Part shown: positions 11,385-22,116 of the stretch, piece by piece
Position numbering within the stretch: position 1 is the stretch's first letter
Layout of the letters: each line of letters opens with the position of its first letter
Origin: Antedon bifida
Taxonomy: Eukaryota; Echinodermata; Crinoidea; Comatulida; Antedonidae
DNA length: 64,000 nt
Direction of reading: 5' to 3'
Assembly (NCBI GenBank): GCA_963402885.1
Contig: OY727097.1
Span: 10,664,001 to 10,728,000, forward strand
Translations under genes and position numbers: made by a program
Notes under the pieces: model-generated
Told to the model about the DNA's origin: nothing
The model's database searches: none
What the model saw: the letters and a program-made list of their open reading frames with translations, nothing else

Positions 11385-12868
11385 TCAGAGAGGTATATCA
11401 CGAGGATGCCTTGATTTATTCACATTAATGCCCTTTAATATTTTAAAAACTTGCCCAGGAAAAATAACAGGGGGCTTAACAGAAGGAAGAAAGGCAGGTA
11501 AATTTTGCAAATCTAATGCAGGTAAAAAAGAACAAATCCTAGCAAAATGTTTGTTGACAACATTTACAACAACATCAGGGTCACAACCAGGTTCAAGAAG
11601 TGCAGATTGCGGTTTTGATTTTCCAGCAATCCTCTGCACTTTCTTGTGCCACTTCTGGGGCTCAATTTTCCTAAGAGAAGATATAGATTCTTTATAGAAA
11701 TTTGATTTTGCCAATCTTACTTCTGAACGAACAAGCCTTCTAAAGTGACGGTATCTTGATTGGTTACCCTTTCGATAAGCACGATGTCTTTTCTCAATCA
11801 TTTTTTTAATACTTTGATTAAACCAAGGTTTATCATTGTCTCTGACACGAATAACTACTGAAGGAAAAGACTTTTCGTAGGTTTCTTTAAGCACACTTTC
11901 AAATTTGGCAGCTAAATATTCAGAACTGTCGTCCTCATGAACCATATCATCCCAGTCAATCCCAGTAATAACTTGGCCAAATGCACGCATGGACGAGTCT
12001 TTCAAGGGACGGCGTACCAGCAACCATCTCTTTACCGGTTTCTTTTGAATAAAATTAGGTTTTAAAAGAATGGAGGCATGGTCACTGCGACCCAGGGGGG
12101 AGAGTTTTAAAGGGGATTGGTAAAGATCAGAGATGTTTGTTAGAATTTTATCAAGACATGCGTCATCGCAAGTGGGAAAATCTACTACTTGTTCTAATGA
12201 TGTTTGATAAAGTAGGGGGTCAATATTGTAGTCATTAAAGTCATCCATAATAATGAAAGCAGCATTATCCCTTACACTACGAAAATAGTCAATTCTTGAG
12301 CACAAGAACTCTGTAAGCTGTTGATTCCGATTACAGTTAGGTGGGTAATAAACGACAATAGTGACGATGGAGAAAGAGAGGTTAATTTTAACATCAACGC
12401 ATAGGCATTCAAGATCAATAGGACATGCATCATCAACTTCGTAATCATATACTTCATCAATATATAGAACAACACCACCGCCAACGCGATTACTTCTATC
12501 ATTCCAAATGCATGAGAAACCCTGAACTGCCACTCAGAAGAAAAATCAGAATGAAACCACGATTCTGTTATACCAGCAATATTAATGTTACTGTTTGCTA
12601 AAACTAACTCAAATTCATTCATCTTATTACATAACGAGCACGCATTACACAGAAAAACACTGGGGTAAATGTTAGACCTACTAAGTTTAGCTTTACACAA
12701 AATTGGAACAAGAATGCTAGGCCCTCTCTCACCATTAATATTATAATTATCTACTCTTCTTCCGATCTGGACAAGTATTTGCTTCCGCATATTCCGACCA
12801 GCACGGCGCCCTCTTTTACGCTTGAAAGTGGATATATTAGTTTTTGAAAAATTAAAATTCAAACCCAT
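11385..12868 (-). pseudogene. LINE endonuclease region, frameshifted
   Basis: Two overlapping minus-strand frames (12868-12272 and 12533-11385) together give an exonuclease-endonuclease-phosphatase domain: NIAGITESWF (catalytic Glu region), RVGGGVVLYI, IIMDDFNDYNID (GDFN-like, Gly changed to Asp) and LGRSDHASI (the catalytic SDH). The frame switches near 12530. After the endonuclease comes the linker leading to RT, with NVNKSRHPRDIPL just before a stop at 11385. Confidence 0.7.
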
Positions 12869-12895
12869 AATAATCGGAATTAAAGAACAATTAAG

Positions 12896-14490
12896 AACTA
12901 GACATGAAACTCGTCACTTTGACGAGTTAGTTATCCGCACAACGACAAACGCCACGTGCACGTCATACGTTGGAATATTGCACACAGATAAAGATTATGG
13001 CATTATGACAAGAACTGAAGAATATGATATGCTGTTAGTGCTGAATTCTGTCAATTTGTGTCATATAGTATATACATGCAAACAGTATAATCTGTATACA
13101 TATTACATACAGTGTAGAATAGGTGAAATTACGGGACCCGCCATTTATTCCAATTTTTAACATGGCGACGGTATCAAAATGAAACACTTAAATAGCAATT
13201 TCTGGAGGACATTATCTCAGGAACAACATATTAACGTGTAGAAGAAATTTGAATACGTAAAATATAGATGCGCACCCTTTTAAATGTGATGAACTATTAC
13301 GCAAAATATGAAAATACGACTTTTTTTATTCAACTGGACATATGATGACGTCACAACATCCGATTGGCAAAATGTTTACATGAATTCGTATCTACAATCC
13401 AATAGCTTCCAGAAAACGTTTTAATCGTGATTATCACATTTTATTCTTACGAGCTATTACAGATTGAAATTTACTGTAAAGATGAAATTAATGACCCACG
13501 TAATTAAAATTTTTAGGCATGATGACGTCATAAAAATTAAAATATTTTTATCTCATGCTAAAGAAAGTTGATTGACCTACACAATATATAAATTTAGGAG
13601 AAAAAGGAATACAGATAAGCGTGATGCGCTCCATTGAATGTGATGAGCAATAACGAAAGAGACAAAAATCCTATATTTTACATTCGTGTGGCCATACGAT
13701 GACGTCACAATGTTTTTTTAGCCTTATCGATGCATGATCCGATATCTACAACTCATCAACTTCTAGATTTTGTAATAAAAATAAACGGTTCACGGTTTAC
13801 TTTAGAAACTATGACTGTTTAAAAAAAGACATAATTTTGACGATTTTTTAAGCTTTTTCATAAAAAACGCGCACGAATTGTCTAATTCAACGTGTTCGTA
13901 TGGCGTTATTTAAACTGGAAAAGGTCTAAATTGTTTTCAAAATTACTAGGAAAGACTTGAAAAATATAATTCAAGAGAAAAAAATATGTTTTTAACGATA
14001 CGTGCGCACCGCGTGCGTAAAAAATTGCGCGCCCGTGGGAATTTTTGACATGCTCAAAATGACAAGAAACGCATAAAAAGTTGATTAGAAATTAATTTTG
14101 CGCATTTTGAAATTTTAAATGCACGTGCGCGCGTAACTTCTTGTGAAACATACCATTTTTAATCCGTAGAAAGTTTGCCCCTGATATGACTTAAATTTTG
14201 TCAAAGTGTCAATACTAAATGACTTTTGGTTTTTAATCTATAATCAATCATTGAAATTCATAAAATTGCGCGTAAGTCACGTTGCGCAACTATGACGTCA
14301 TTCAAAAATAGGAGGTGCACAACTTCACGTAAATGCCCATATGTTGTCAAAGTTATGAAATGTTATGTTTACACATTTTAGAGAAACGCGACTCACAAAA
14401 AGGAAGGAAGGATCCAAGAATAATACAGAAAAAAAATTTTGATCCCATACAGTAACAAGGAGTTATCCGCTCTACCAAGCGGATAACTAA
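12896..14490 (+). mobile_element. Helentron-like non-autonomous element, copy A (complete)
   Basis: The 5' end is AACTAGA (12896), followed by hairpin AACTCGTCA-CTT-TGACGAGTT (12908-12928) and the left repeat AGTTATCCGC (12929-12938). The 3' end is a hairpin whose first arm repeats AGTTATCCGC (14461-14470) and whose second arm is GCGGATAACT (14479-14488). The body has two related modules of about 350 bp (about 13130-13480 and 13490-13800), each with paired TGACGTCA sites. No Rep/helicase frame exists. A 3' terminal hairpin preceded by a matching subterminal inverted repeat is the described layout of Helentron/Helitron2-type elements. The family assignment is inference. Confidence 0.6.
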
Positions 14491-14939
14491 TAAAACAATT
14501 TGCATATTTCAGTTGATTTGCATACTTCAGCTAACTAGCACTTATGGTTGGACAAAATGTTGCATAAGAACAATTTAGAAAAAATAATTAGCTCTCTACA
14601 ACTAGTGGTTGGCGTTCTATGGGTAGGGCCTACAGTATACCCTATATTTTAATCATTAATTTGCATATTTCAGCTAATTTACATGTTCCTAAGGTGTGAC
14701 CGAGGTATGATTTGTGGAATGATATGTGAAATGTATTCATGTGAAAAGCCACAAAAGGTTTAATGGTCTGATTATGTAGATATATACAGTAGCTAAGATT
14801 CAATAATCAATATTTCTGCCGGGTCATATCCTGTAAATTTTCCCTGGGGACACTAAATAGGAGGGGTAAAAAATCGACTCTTAATCATGTGAAAAGCCAC
14901 ACGGATAAAAGTTGTTGGAAATTGTCCCCATATGTGTAT

Positions 14940-15605
14940 ACAATGTTAAAACAGCAATGACAGCAACTGTAAGTTGCCCGAGACAGTAGCCCCAAGTGAC
15001 CACTAAAAATGGTGTTAATCATGTCAAGAGCCACATGGCTAATTCCTTTTGTATTGTATCTGTTGCACATTGGGATGCACAAAAATACCATTGACAGCAA
15101 CATCCTGTAAGTTGCCCCAGACAGTCGACAGAACATGCCCGTTGGGCCCTACAAGGTTTAATCATGGGAAAAAGCCACACAATTCCTTTTACATTGTAAC
15201 TATTATACTTTGGGATACAAAAATACCATTGACTACAACTTTATCCTGTAAGTTGCCCCAGACAGTAGCCCAAAAATGCCCGTTGGGCCATACAAGATTT
15301 AATTATGCGAAGAGCCACACGGCTAATTCATTTTGCATTGTCACTGTTACATATTGGGATGCACAAAAATACCATTGACAGCAACTTTATCCTGTAAGTT
15401 GCCCCAGACAGTAGCCCAAAAATGCCTGGGCCATACAATATTTAATCATGCAAAGAGCCACACGACAAAATCTCTTTTACATTGTAACTATTACCCTTTG
15501 GAATACAGAAATACCATTGACAGCAACTTTTTAATATAAGTTGCCCAGACAGCATCCCAACAATTTCCGATTCGCCCCCTACAAGATTTGATAACTCGAA
15601 GAGTA
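14940..15605. repeat. Satellite of about 141-bp units (left part)
   Basis: Five units start at about 14973, 15111, 15252, 15398 and 15540 (marker GTTGCCCxAGACAG), with periods of 138-146. Each unit carries the small hairpin GCCCGTTGGGC, an AAGAGCCACA block and AAAATACCATTGACAGCAAC. Open frames running through the array are by-products of the repeat. The array is interrupted by a LINE at 15606 and resumes at 17592. Confidence 0.8.
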
Positions 15606-15772
15606 ACTATACTCTAGGCTTTATCTTATCTGAACTTGCATATATATTCATATTTTTATTAATTATGTATGTATATTTATTTATTTTTTATTTATTTTAT
15701 TTATTTTTTTTTACGTCATGTACATTATATATAATATTAATTGTTCAACTGTATAATGATTGATAGTGTAAT

Positions 15773-16849
15773 TTGAATCTACCTAACTTTAATCAGTTAA
15801 CTCATAACCTTGATAATTTTGATGAGCAGTCAGCAGATTTAATCGATCAATTAAACTCGAGATCAACTACTCTTGATAACTGCTCATATTATGATTGTGA
15901 CAAGTTTATTTCAACCTTCACAAATGATTCCAATACTAACTTTTCTTTTTTTCATCTGAACATTAGAAGTATCAAAACTAAAGTAGACCCACTCATACGT
16001 CTGTTAGACAATTTAAGCATTGATTTCTCAGTAGTAGGTCTCTCAGAGACATGGCTACATGATAACTCGCCAACTCCCTCCTTACATAACTATACTTTTT
16101 TCTCTAAAAATAGGTCAACTAGAATTGGTGGTGGTGTTGCTTTATTTGTTCATAATGATATGAATGTTAAAATCAGACATGACATCTTGCCTCTGCCTTC
16201 TGAATCTCTATTCATTGAACTTAGTAACCATAACAAAAAATCTACTGTTGTTGGTATAATATACCGTCCACCTGGAAGTTGTCTTGCCCATTTTTCTGAA
16301 TCACTAGACAGTGTTCTAAGTAAAATTGATTCTGAAAATAAGAAGTGTCACATTATGGGGGATATAAATATTGAGCAATATCATAATCATCACAGCACTG
16401 GAAATTATCTTGATCTACTTCTTTCACCTTCTTTTTATCCCACTATATCGAAACCTACCAGAATAACTACAACAACTGCCTCTCTAATTGATCACTTTTA
16501 TACCAACCAAACTCATTCTAATATTTCCTCCGGTGTTCTTATTACAGATATTTCTGACCATCTTCCCATTTTTCAACTTATTCATGATGACCAATGCCAT
16601 TATAACAAGCCTACTGATAGACAGTCTCCCCGCATACAGGATGTTAATGCCTTTTGTAATGACATCATAAACGATTGGTCTGAAGTTTATAACGCCACGC
16701 CTAATCTCGCTTTTGACACATTTTTATTAAAATTCTATAATTTACATGATAAACATACCACCTATAAATCTGTACCCAAAACTAAAATGTCTAAACAACC
16801 ATGGATGTCGCATGGTCTTAGAAAATGTAGTAAAAAAAAGCAAAAATGA
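15773..16849 (+). CDS. LINE endonuclease (EEP domain), intact frame
   Basis: An open frame of about 358 codons. The exonuclease-endonuclease-phosphatase signatures appear in order: FFHLNIRSIKTK (metal-binding Asn), VVGLSETWLHD (catalytic Glu), IGGGVALFVH, VVGIIYRPPG, HIMGDINIEQYH (GDxN), and DISDHLPIFQL (catalytic Asp-His). It ends in a basic linker soon after PWMSHGLRK, where RT should start. The frame opens with a TTG at 15773. The true start may differ, because the 5' end is uncertain. The endonuclease would nick the target in LINE retrotransposition, but its own RT is deleted. Confidence 0.75.
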   Translation: MNLPNFNQLTHNLDNFDEQSADLIDQLNSRSTTLDNCSYYDCDKFISTFTNDSNTNFSFFHLNIRSIKTKVDPLIRLLDNLSIDFSVVGLSETWLHDNSPTPSLHNYTFFSKNRSTRIGGGVALFVHNDMNVKIRHDILPLPSESLFIELSNHNKKSTVVGIIYRPPGSCLAHFSESLDSVLSKIDSENKKCHIMGDINIEQYHNHHSTGNYLDLLLSPSFYPTISKPTRITTTTASLIDHFYTNQTHSNISSGVLITDISDHLPIFQLIHDDQCHYNKPTDRQSPRIQDVNAFCNDIINDWSEVYNATPNLAFDTFLLKFYNLHDKHTTYKSVPKTKMSKQPWMSHGLRKCSKKKQK

Positions 16850-16858
16850 TACAAAAAT

Positions 16859-17359
16859 ATATGTATCCTTCTTTCATTATATAATTCTTTAATTTTACCT
16901 CATCTTCATTATTGTAACATTATTTAGGCTGCTGACTATCCATCTCATCTCGATAAACTTAATATGCTGATTAGGCGCGCTATTAGAAATATTACTTTTA
17001 CGTCTCACATTACTCCATCTGAACCTTTATTTTATGAACTTAAGTTACTGAAGTTAGGAGATATACATAAATTGCAAAGTGCCTCTTTTGTCTTTCAATA
17101 TTTTTCTAACAATCTTCCTTCTCCCATGATGAATTTATTTAACACTGCTGATTTCAACCATGGTCATAATTTAAGAAGTACTGTTCATAAGTTTCAGTTA
17201 ACTATTCCTTTTGTAAGGTTAACTAGTTCTTCCCACTTTATTTATGTTTCTGGCCCTTTAATTTGGAATCAATTAAATACTAGTATTGTTAACTCTTCCT
17301 CTCTCCCAACTTTTCGTAAAAAACTTAAAAGTCATTTATTATCATTGTACTCAAACTAG
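16859..17359 (+). pseudogene. C-terminal remnant of LINE RT polyprotein
   Basis: It encodes the conserved tail of an L2/CR1-type polyprotein: LYNSLILPHLHYCNII, then a stop, then RRAIRNITF, FYELKLLKLGDIHKLQ, HNLRST, SGPLIWNQL and SLPTFRKKLKSHLL. The longest clean frame is 16964-17359. It directly follows the endonuclease frame, so everything from RT motif 0 to the thumb is missing. Confidence 0.7.
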
Positions 17360-17591
17360 ACCTTCAAGCTGTTTTTGTCATGACTTTTTTATTTTATTTA
17401 ATAATTATATACAAATGTATTTTTTTCTTTTGTTTATGGGTCTTGCGTGACAAGTAATCTCTTCTTGCAAGATCCTCTATTAATGGTATTTTTGTATTGT
17501 CTCATTATACATTTTCATTCTTTTTTATTGTATTGTTTTACCATTGATAGAAACTAATAAATGTCGAATTATTATTATTATTATTATTATT

Positions 17592-17800
17592 ATCTTGTAA
17601 GTTGCTCCAGACAGTAGCCCAACAACATGCCCGTTGGGCCCTACAAGATTTAATCATGCGAAAAGCCACATGTTAAAATCCATTTTACATTGTAACTACC
17701 TTTTGGGAGATACGGAAATACCATTGACAAAAACTTTATCATGACAGTATCCCCAAAATTTAATAAATCAAAGACAACAGCTAATTCGTGTTCTTAACTG
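17592..17800. repeat. Satellite of about 141-bp units (right part)
   Basis: Continues the array of 14940-15605 after the LINE: TTGTAAGTTGCTCCAGACAG at 17594, CCCGTTGGGCCCTACAAG, and AAAGCCACA, fading after about 17800. Confidence 0.7.
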
Positions 17801-18662
17801 TTGCACATTGAGCTATACGAAATTATAATAATTACAGTGTATAGATAAATATGGTAATTATGTGGAAACATACGGCATTAGATCTGACCCTACGGGATAC
17901 ATTGTATTATACCTGTTACAGGTGTCCCTGTACATTTTACCAGTGACATGATATATTCCACAAAAAAAGGATAGGCTATACATGTTGATACTAAAATCAT
18001 CAAATATCTATTAAGTAAATCATGAGCTATGTCAACCCCAAAAATTGTTGAATCCAAATTATATATTATACAAATTTTCAAATGTTACTTGCACCAAATA
18101 CCAAAATCATGACATTATAATAATAATATGAAATAGTTTTACGTTTTTTAAAGAATAATTGAGCTATCATAAAAGATCAATGACCTCTATATTACATAAG
18201 TAAGTAAATTTATTGTAATTAATTGTAATATATAAAAACATTACATTGAAATGAATTGAACGGTTTCTGGTAACAACAAATAAATAGCTTAAACTACATG
18301 GTGAAACTATCCCCCGTTGGACACCATCCTGGTACTTCTAGAATTGGTTTCGGGGGTGGTAAAAAACTACCCCTCCCCCACATAGAACATCATTTGGAAT
18401 AAACTCCCCACCATAGAACATCATTTGGAATTAATGAAATGTCCGGTGTGGAGGGGAGTTGAAATGTCCGAAGAAAACTTCCAGGGGTGAACTAGCCTTC
18501 TCCCATGAATTTTCAATTTACATCAACAATCTTGTCAATTTTCCAACAATTGACCTTTTCCCAATGTTTCTTTGATCTTACGCATCTGATGGAAACTAAG
18601 GTTTATGTTGCATTCTTCAATGATACTAATTTTTAAATATAATTTTTTTTTATTTAAAACAG
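17801..18662. other. Intron sequence, no gene seen
   Basis: Receptor intron. A stretch near 18200-18270 (AAATTTATTGTAATTAATTG and a TGAAATGAATTGAA run) resembles the antisense 3' end of an old LINE. A short duplication, ACATAGAACATCATTTGGAA, lies at about 18380-18435. Nothing else is supported. Confidence 0.4.
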
Positions 18663-18717
18663 AGAAATATTATCAAAAATTTACTCAAAAACGTGATACC
18701 AATCCAACAATAAGGAG
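18663..18717 (+). CDS. Cytoplasmic-tail exon 1 of Ig receptor
   Basis: A 55-nt exon between AAACAG and GTAAGA. Entered in phase 1 from the membrane exon, it encodes the strongly basic, tyrosine-containing KKYYQKFTQKRDTNPTIR, as expected just inside the membrane. It leaves in phase 2, which fits the next exon. The assignment rests on splice sites, phase and composition, because the exon is too short for homology. Confidence 0.6.
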
Positions 18718-18915
18718 GTAAGAGATTTAGCACTATTTTACTCTATATGCCATACTCTACTTTGAATTATTTAGAAGTATTATCAATGGTGGCACCAGGA
18801 TTTCCTTCATGGAGTTGCTGAATGGTCCTTTTTCAAGAAGCAAAAAAGAACCTTCCAATAGAGGAATGGTTGTATAAGACTTAACTGATGTTGTATATGT
18901 TTCAATTGTTATTAG

Positions 18916-18966
18916 GGAAAATTATGCCATGGGAAATGAAAGTTACTACATAACAATACCCTCAAA
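18916..18966 (+). CDS. Cytoplasmic-tail exon 2 with ITIM-like motif
   Basis: A 51-nt exon between TTATTAG and GTGAGT, phase 2 on both sides. It encodes RENYAMGNESYYITIPS. SYYITI fits the ITIM consensus S/I/V/L-x-Y-x-x-I/V/L, and NYAM adds a further tyrosine. In Ig-family receptors such motifs recruit SH2-domain phosphatases after phosphorylation. That role is inferred here from the motif alone. Confidence 0.6.
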
Positions 18967-20100
18967 GTGAGTACCTTTTGTTATTTATTTTTTTTTTTTG
19001 TTCTAAGGGTACATTCAGATTTACTGTTATATAATGCACACAGTAATCTGTGGTTACAAAAGGGAACGAGTTTAGACACAAGAAACAAAACGATGTTCCA
19101 GTCCATGTGGATGATGAGACAAGTTTGTATCTAACACTAATCTGCAGTAAACACAAAAATATCTATGCACGTACATAACACTGCCTTAACACTCTGAGAA
19201 CATACCATGAAAATAGTATGTTTGGACTCACTAGAGTAAAAAGCTGATCATTATCATATCCACGATACATCTGGAGTAATGTGTGACCAGTTAACTCTAT
19301 TAAACCTCTGCTAAATTTTGCTCCCGGATAACAATTTAAATTGGTGGGTGGTCATTATCGTCACTCGAAATGCAATGGAATCTTTCGAAATTCAAATGTT
19401 ACTGCTGTGTAGTTGACTCGGCTGTCAATCATCGTTTTACTTAGACAGTTATTGGTTAAAAATATCTTGTGAAAGTACTGTAGCATTTTACGACCTGTAG
19501 TAGCCCTACATCTGAGACAACAACTAGTTGTTGTCTCAGCCTACAGTACATGTAAAATTACAAAATCAGCAAGGATACTAGGCCCAGGCCATTGATATAG
19601 GCCTATGTAGCTAATCTTAAGTGTAGTAGCTACAACGTGTAATCATGATCTATATACTCACCGTTGTCTACTAGCCTGGGTGCAGAACAGTTAATATACA
19701 CATTTGCGGGAAAAAAGTATAGGAAAATTTTTTTTTAGTTTTTCTGATAGAGTATACCATATAGAATGTCAGAAAAAAAATCCCCATCCAAATTCCTATT
19801 AACACACACAAATACCTATATAGGGGATAGGGAAAATCAATTAACGGTTTTTGTTACTTGCAGTTGTGTTTTAATTTAATTTTTTTTTTAAATAGTATAA
19901 GAAAATTGAATATATTTTGGTTTCATAAATTTAACAGCTAATATAGTTTTTGTCATATGTATTACACTGTATCTCGTATTCCTTGATCAATTTTCACCAA
20001 AATTCCAATTTGTTGTTGCTGTGAACAATCACCTTTTATGACCTACATTTCTTTTTTGTATCAAATGTAACATTTCTTTTTGTCTATTGCCAATTTTTAG

Positions 20101-20137
20101 CGATCCACAAACTGATGTTAAAATTAATGTGTTGTAG
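20101..20137 (+). CDS. Last coding exon of Ig receptor
   Basis: Follows a T-rich acceptor ending CAATTTTTAG at 20100. Entered in phase 2, it reads NDPQTDVKINVL and then TAG (20135-20137). The summed length of all modelled exons is an exact multiple of three when it is included. The 3' UTR follows. Confidence 0.6.
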
Positions 20138-20320
20138 ATGCAAAATTAGTAAGTATACCAATATTATTTACATTTGTATGAATTTAGTGTTAGATAACTG
20201 TTTATTCAATCAAATCGTCAACATCAATATCAACATCAATATTATTGAGGTTCAAATTGTTTTTCTACCAATATCCTATTCACATTTTGTAGTTGAATAA
20301 ATGTACAATAATTACAGATT
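20138..20320 (+). promoter_or_regulatory. 3' UTR and poly(A) signal of Ig receptor gene
   Basis: AATAAA at 20296-20301 lies 160 bases after the modelled stop codon and is the first canonical poly(A) hexamer downstream. The true cleavage site cannot be fixed from sequence alone. Confidence 0.5.
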
Positions 20321-21690
20321 TAACATTGATCCTGCTATTTGGTGTTTATTTAGATTTCATCATTTCATTCTAGCAATTTGAATAGAAGTTTTACATTATT
20401 TTCCACACAATTAAATTTTTAAAGCTAAGAAAACATTTTTACATCATCTACATTCTTTCATTAATCAACTTTTTAAGGGAATTATATTTGAATTTCAGAT
20501 GACAAAAATAACAAAGGAACCAGTCATAGAATTATACAGAAACACATTGACGATTTGTGTTGGTGTCATCAAAATGAAAATTAATATTGTTTCAGCTAAT
20601 ACAGTATCAATGTAATGAATATGACAAATTTTGCTGTCATAATTTGTTTATGGCCTGATTTCACTTATTTATATCATATATGGAGTACAGTATTTTAAAA
20701 CTTGACACTATACTGTATACTATTTCTAAACATAAAAGAAAGATATACTGTAGTTCTCATGTCTCAGTATATAGTTTTTTTAAAAGTTCCAGATAAGTGA
20801 TGACGTAGGCCTCCCCTCAGGGAAGGTTCTTCGCATTGACATACACTGCCTCTTTCATACCATCTGGATTCCCTGTCTAATATGACTTTATATGCCACAG
20901 AAACTTTCCTCATCAAGAAACGACAATTAGCACAATTTGTACTGAAATATAGGCTGGTATGGCCTTCCTTCCTTCCTCAAATCCAACTGCAAGTGAAGTG
21001 TTTCTCCTAGAGCACAGTATTTATACACATTGTGCAGCCTACAATACAATGCTACAAGCTAGCTCATCTGGCCTATGCAAATTAACTTATCCATATTCAT
21101 TATCTTGCTATTATACAGAGGTCATATTGTAGTTTTTAGTTGTAACCCTAATTAACATGCTCAGATATATGGCAACTTCAGTTTAAAATGAATCTGAAAC
21201 CATTATATCTGTTATTAAATAAATTCAACTATGATCATAATTATATACATAAATAATATACAGCCCAACATGACACTTAACCAAAAGAATAAGTATATAT
21301 ACATGGTATAGTTACCCAAAGTAGTTAATTGTGTTGTGACCTATTCCAGGTACGCAATTGTACCACTAGGTGGAGATAGGCAATCAATGTGCAATACACT
21401 GGCCCATACTACAGTACTATTATCATGATTTTTCACTGTACCTTGTCTCATTACATGAAAGCCCTACAAAAAATCACTTATTTCTATAGTTTTAGGCTAC
21501 TAACATATTCAAGAATGTTATTATAAGACATAATTTTGGTAAACTTGTTTTGGATCAGCTCAATCCACCTTTAATACCATTATTAATTTCAGGAACTATA
21601 AATGGTAGGTTACATTGATTAACATTAATTTTTAACATTCTAGTAAAGCTTAACTTAAGATTTTAATGCTTACACTGCAACTACTAAGTA
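20321..21690. other. Intergenic, no gene seen
   Basis: AT-rich sequence between the end of the receptor gene and a tRNA-like repeat. Several short direct repeats are visible, but no exon, RNA gene or clear mobile element. Confidence 0.4.
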
Positions 21691-21691
21691 A

Positions 21692-21765
21692 GGTCGTGTG
21701 GCTCAGTGTTGGACATTGAATTACTGATCGCGAGTTGGAATCCAACTCTCGCCGCACTGCCCAAG
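21692..21765 (+). repeat. tRNA-like SINE head
   Basis: TGTGGCTCAGTGTTGG resembles a pol III A box, and GAGTTGGAATCC 35 bases later resembles a B box with one change (GAGTTCGAATCC expected). The T-arm-like GCGAGTT/AACTCTCGC can pair. A purine-rich AGAGGGAGAGGAGGAGG tract follows. This fits a tRNA-derived SINE head rather than a working tRNA. Confidence 0.4.
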
Positions 21766-22116
21766 AGGGAGAGGAGGAGGAAGTGGAAGAACAATTTGTT
21801 ATATATATTTGTTATATGTATTTTTTTAGGGGTGTGGGGTGGAAAGGCTTGATAATAGGCAGGTGATTTAAATTGTGTGGTTATTTTGAAATATTGGAAG
21901 GACATGTAGTAGGGGCAATTAATAGTAATTAGTATGGTCTTATATTTTCGTGGTGTACCGCTACAAAGGTGTATGTTCAATGTATTATATTAAGGAAAAT
22001 TTCTTTAAATACTAGATTAAATTTTATTGTTATATTACATTTTATTATAGTCTATTTTAGGAAGAAAGTTGAAGAACTGAGGTTATTTAAGGGGCATATT
22101 GTACAGAATAAATACC

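Larger units (their letters stand above)
9495..12868 (-). mobile_element. Degenerate LINE with endonuclease and RT
   Basis: A non-LTR retrotransposon in antisense to the host intron. From right to left it has a short basic leader, an apurinic-type endonuclease (12272-12868 continuing into 11385-12533), a reverse transcriptase (10181-11290), a long 3' UTR with an internal 110-bp duplication (about 9653-9760 and 9797-9915) and a pyrimidine run at 9490-9515 that reads (AAAG)n on the coding strand. Its right end lies 28 bases from the Helentron-like copy at 12896. At least two frameshifts and a stop disrupt the protein. The clade looks like the CR1/Jockey group. Confidence 0.75.
15606..17591 (+). 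mobile_element. Internally deleted LINE inserted in satellite
   Basis: It lies within the satellite array. It has a 5' AT-rich leader, an intact endonuclease frame (15773-16849), then a direct jump to the C-terminal end of the reverse transcriptase polyprotein (about 16859-17359), a 3' UTR and an (ATT)n tail at 17568-17591. The catalytic RT palm is absent, so it could move only in trans. The tail and domain style suggest an L2/CR1/Jockey-group element. Confidence 0.75.
973..20137 (+). other. Gene model: Ig-domain transmembrane receptor (3' part)
   Basis: Seven exons can be joined: 973-1233, 4475-4711, 6075-6296, 7324-7422, 18663-18717, 18916-18966 and 20101-20137. Each is bounded by AG and GT, and all junction phases agree (1-1-1-1, then 1, 2, 2). 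Together with the first base of the split codon they total 963 nt, 320 residues plus stop. The order is three Ig-like domains, one membrane helix and a cytoplasmic tail of roughly 50 residues. The signal peptide and perhaps more Ig domains must lie left of the window. Introns hold a TTAA-flanked element, LINE remnants, a Helentron-like copy and a satellite. The likely role is cell-surface recognition or adhesion. The exact family is unknown to me. Confidence 0.75.

Noticed and set aside
15049..15539. Open frames of 68-109 codons across the 141-bp satellite
   Set aside because: They follow the repeat period and encode repeated CKLPQTV-like peptides. There is no codon bias and no gene context.
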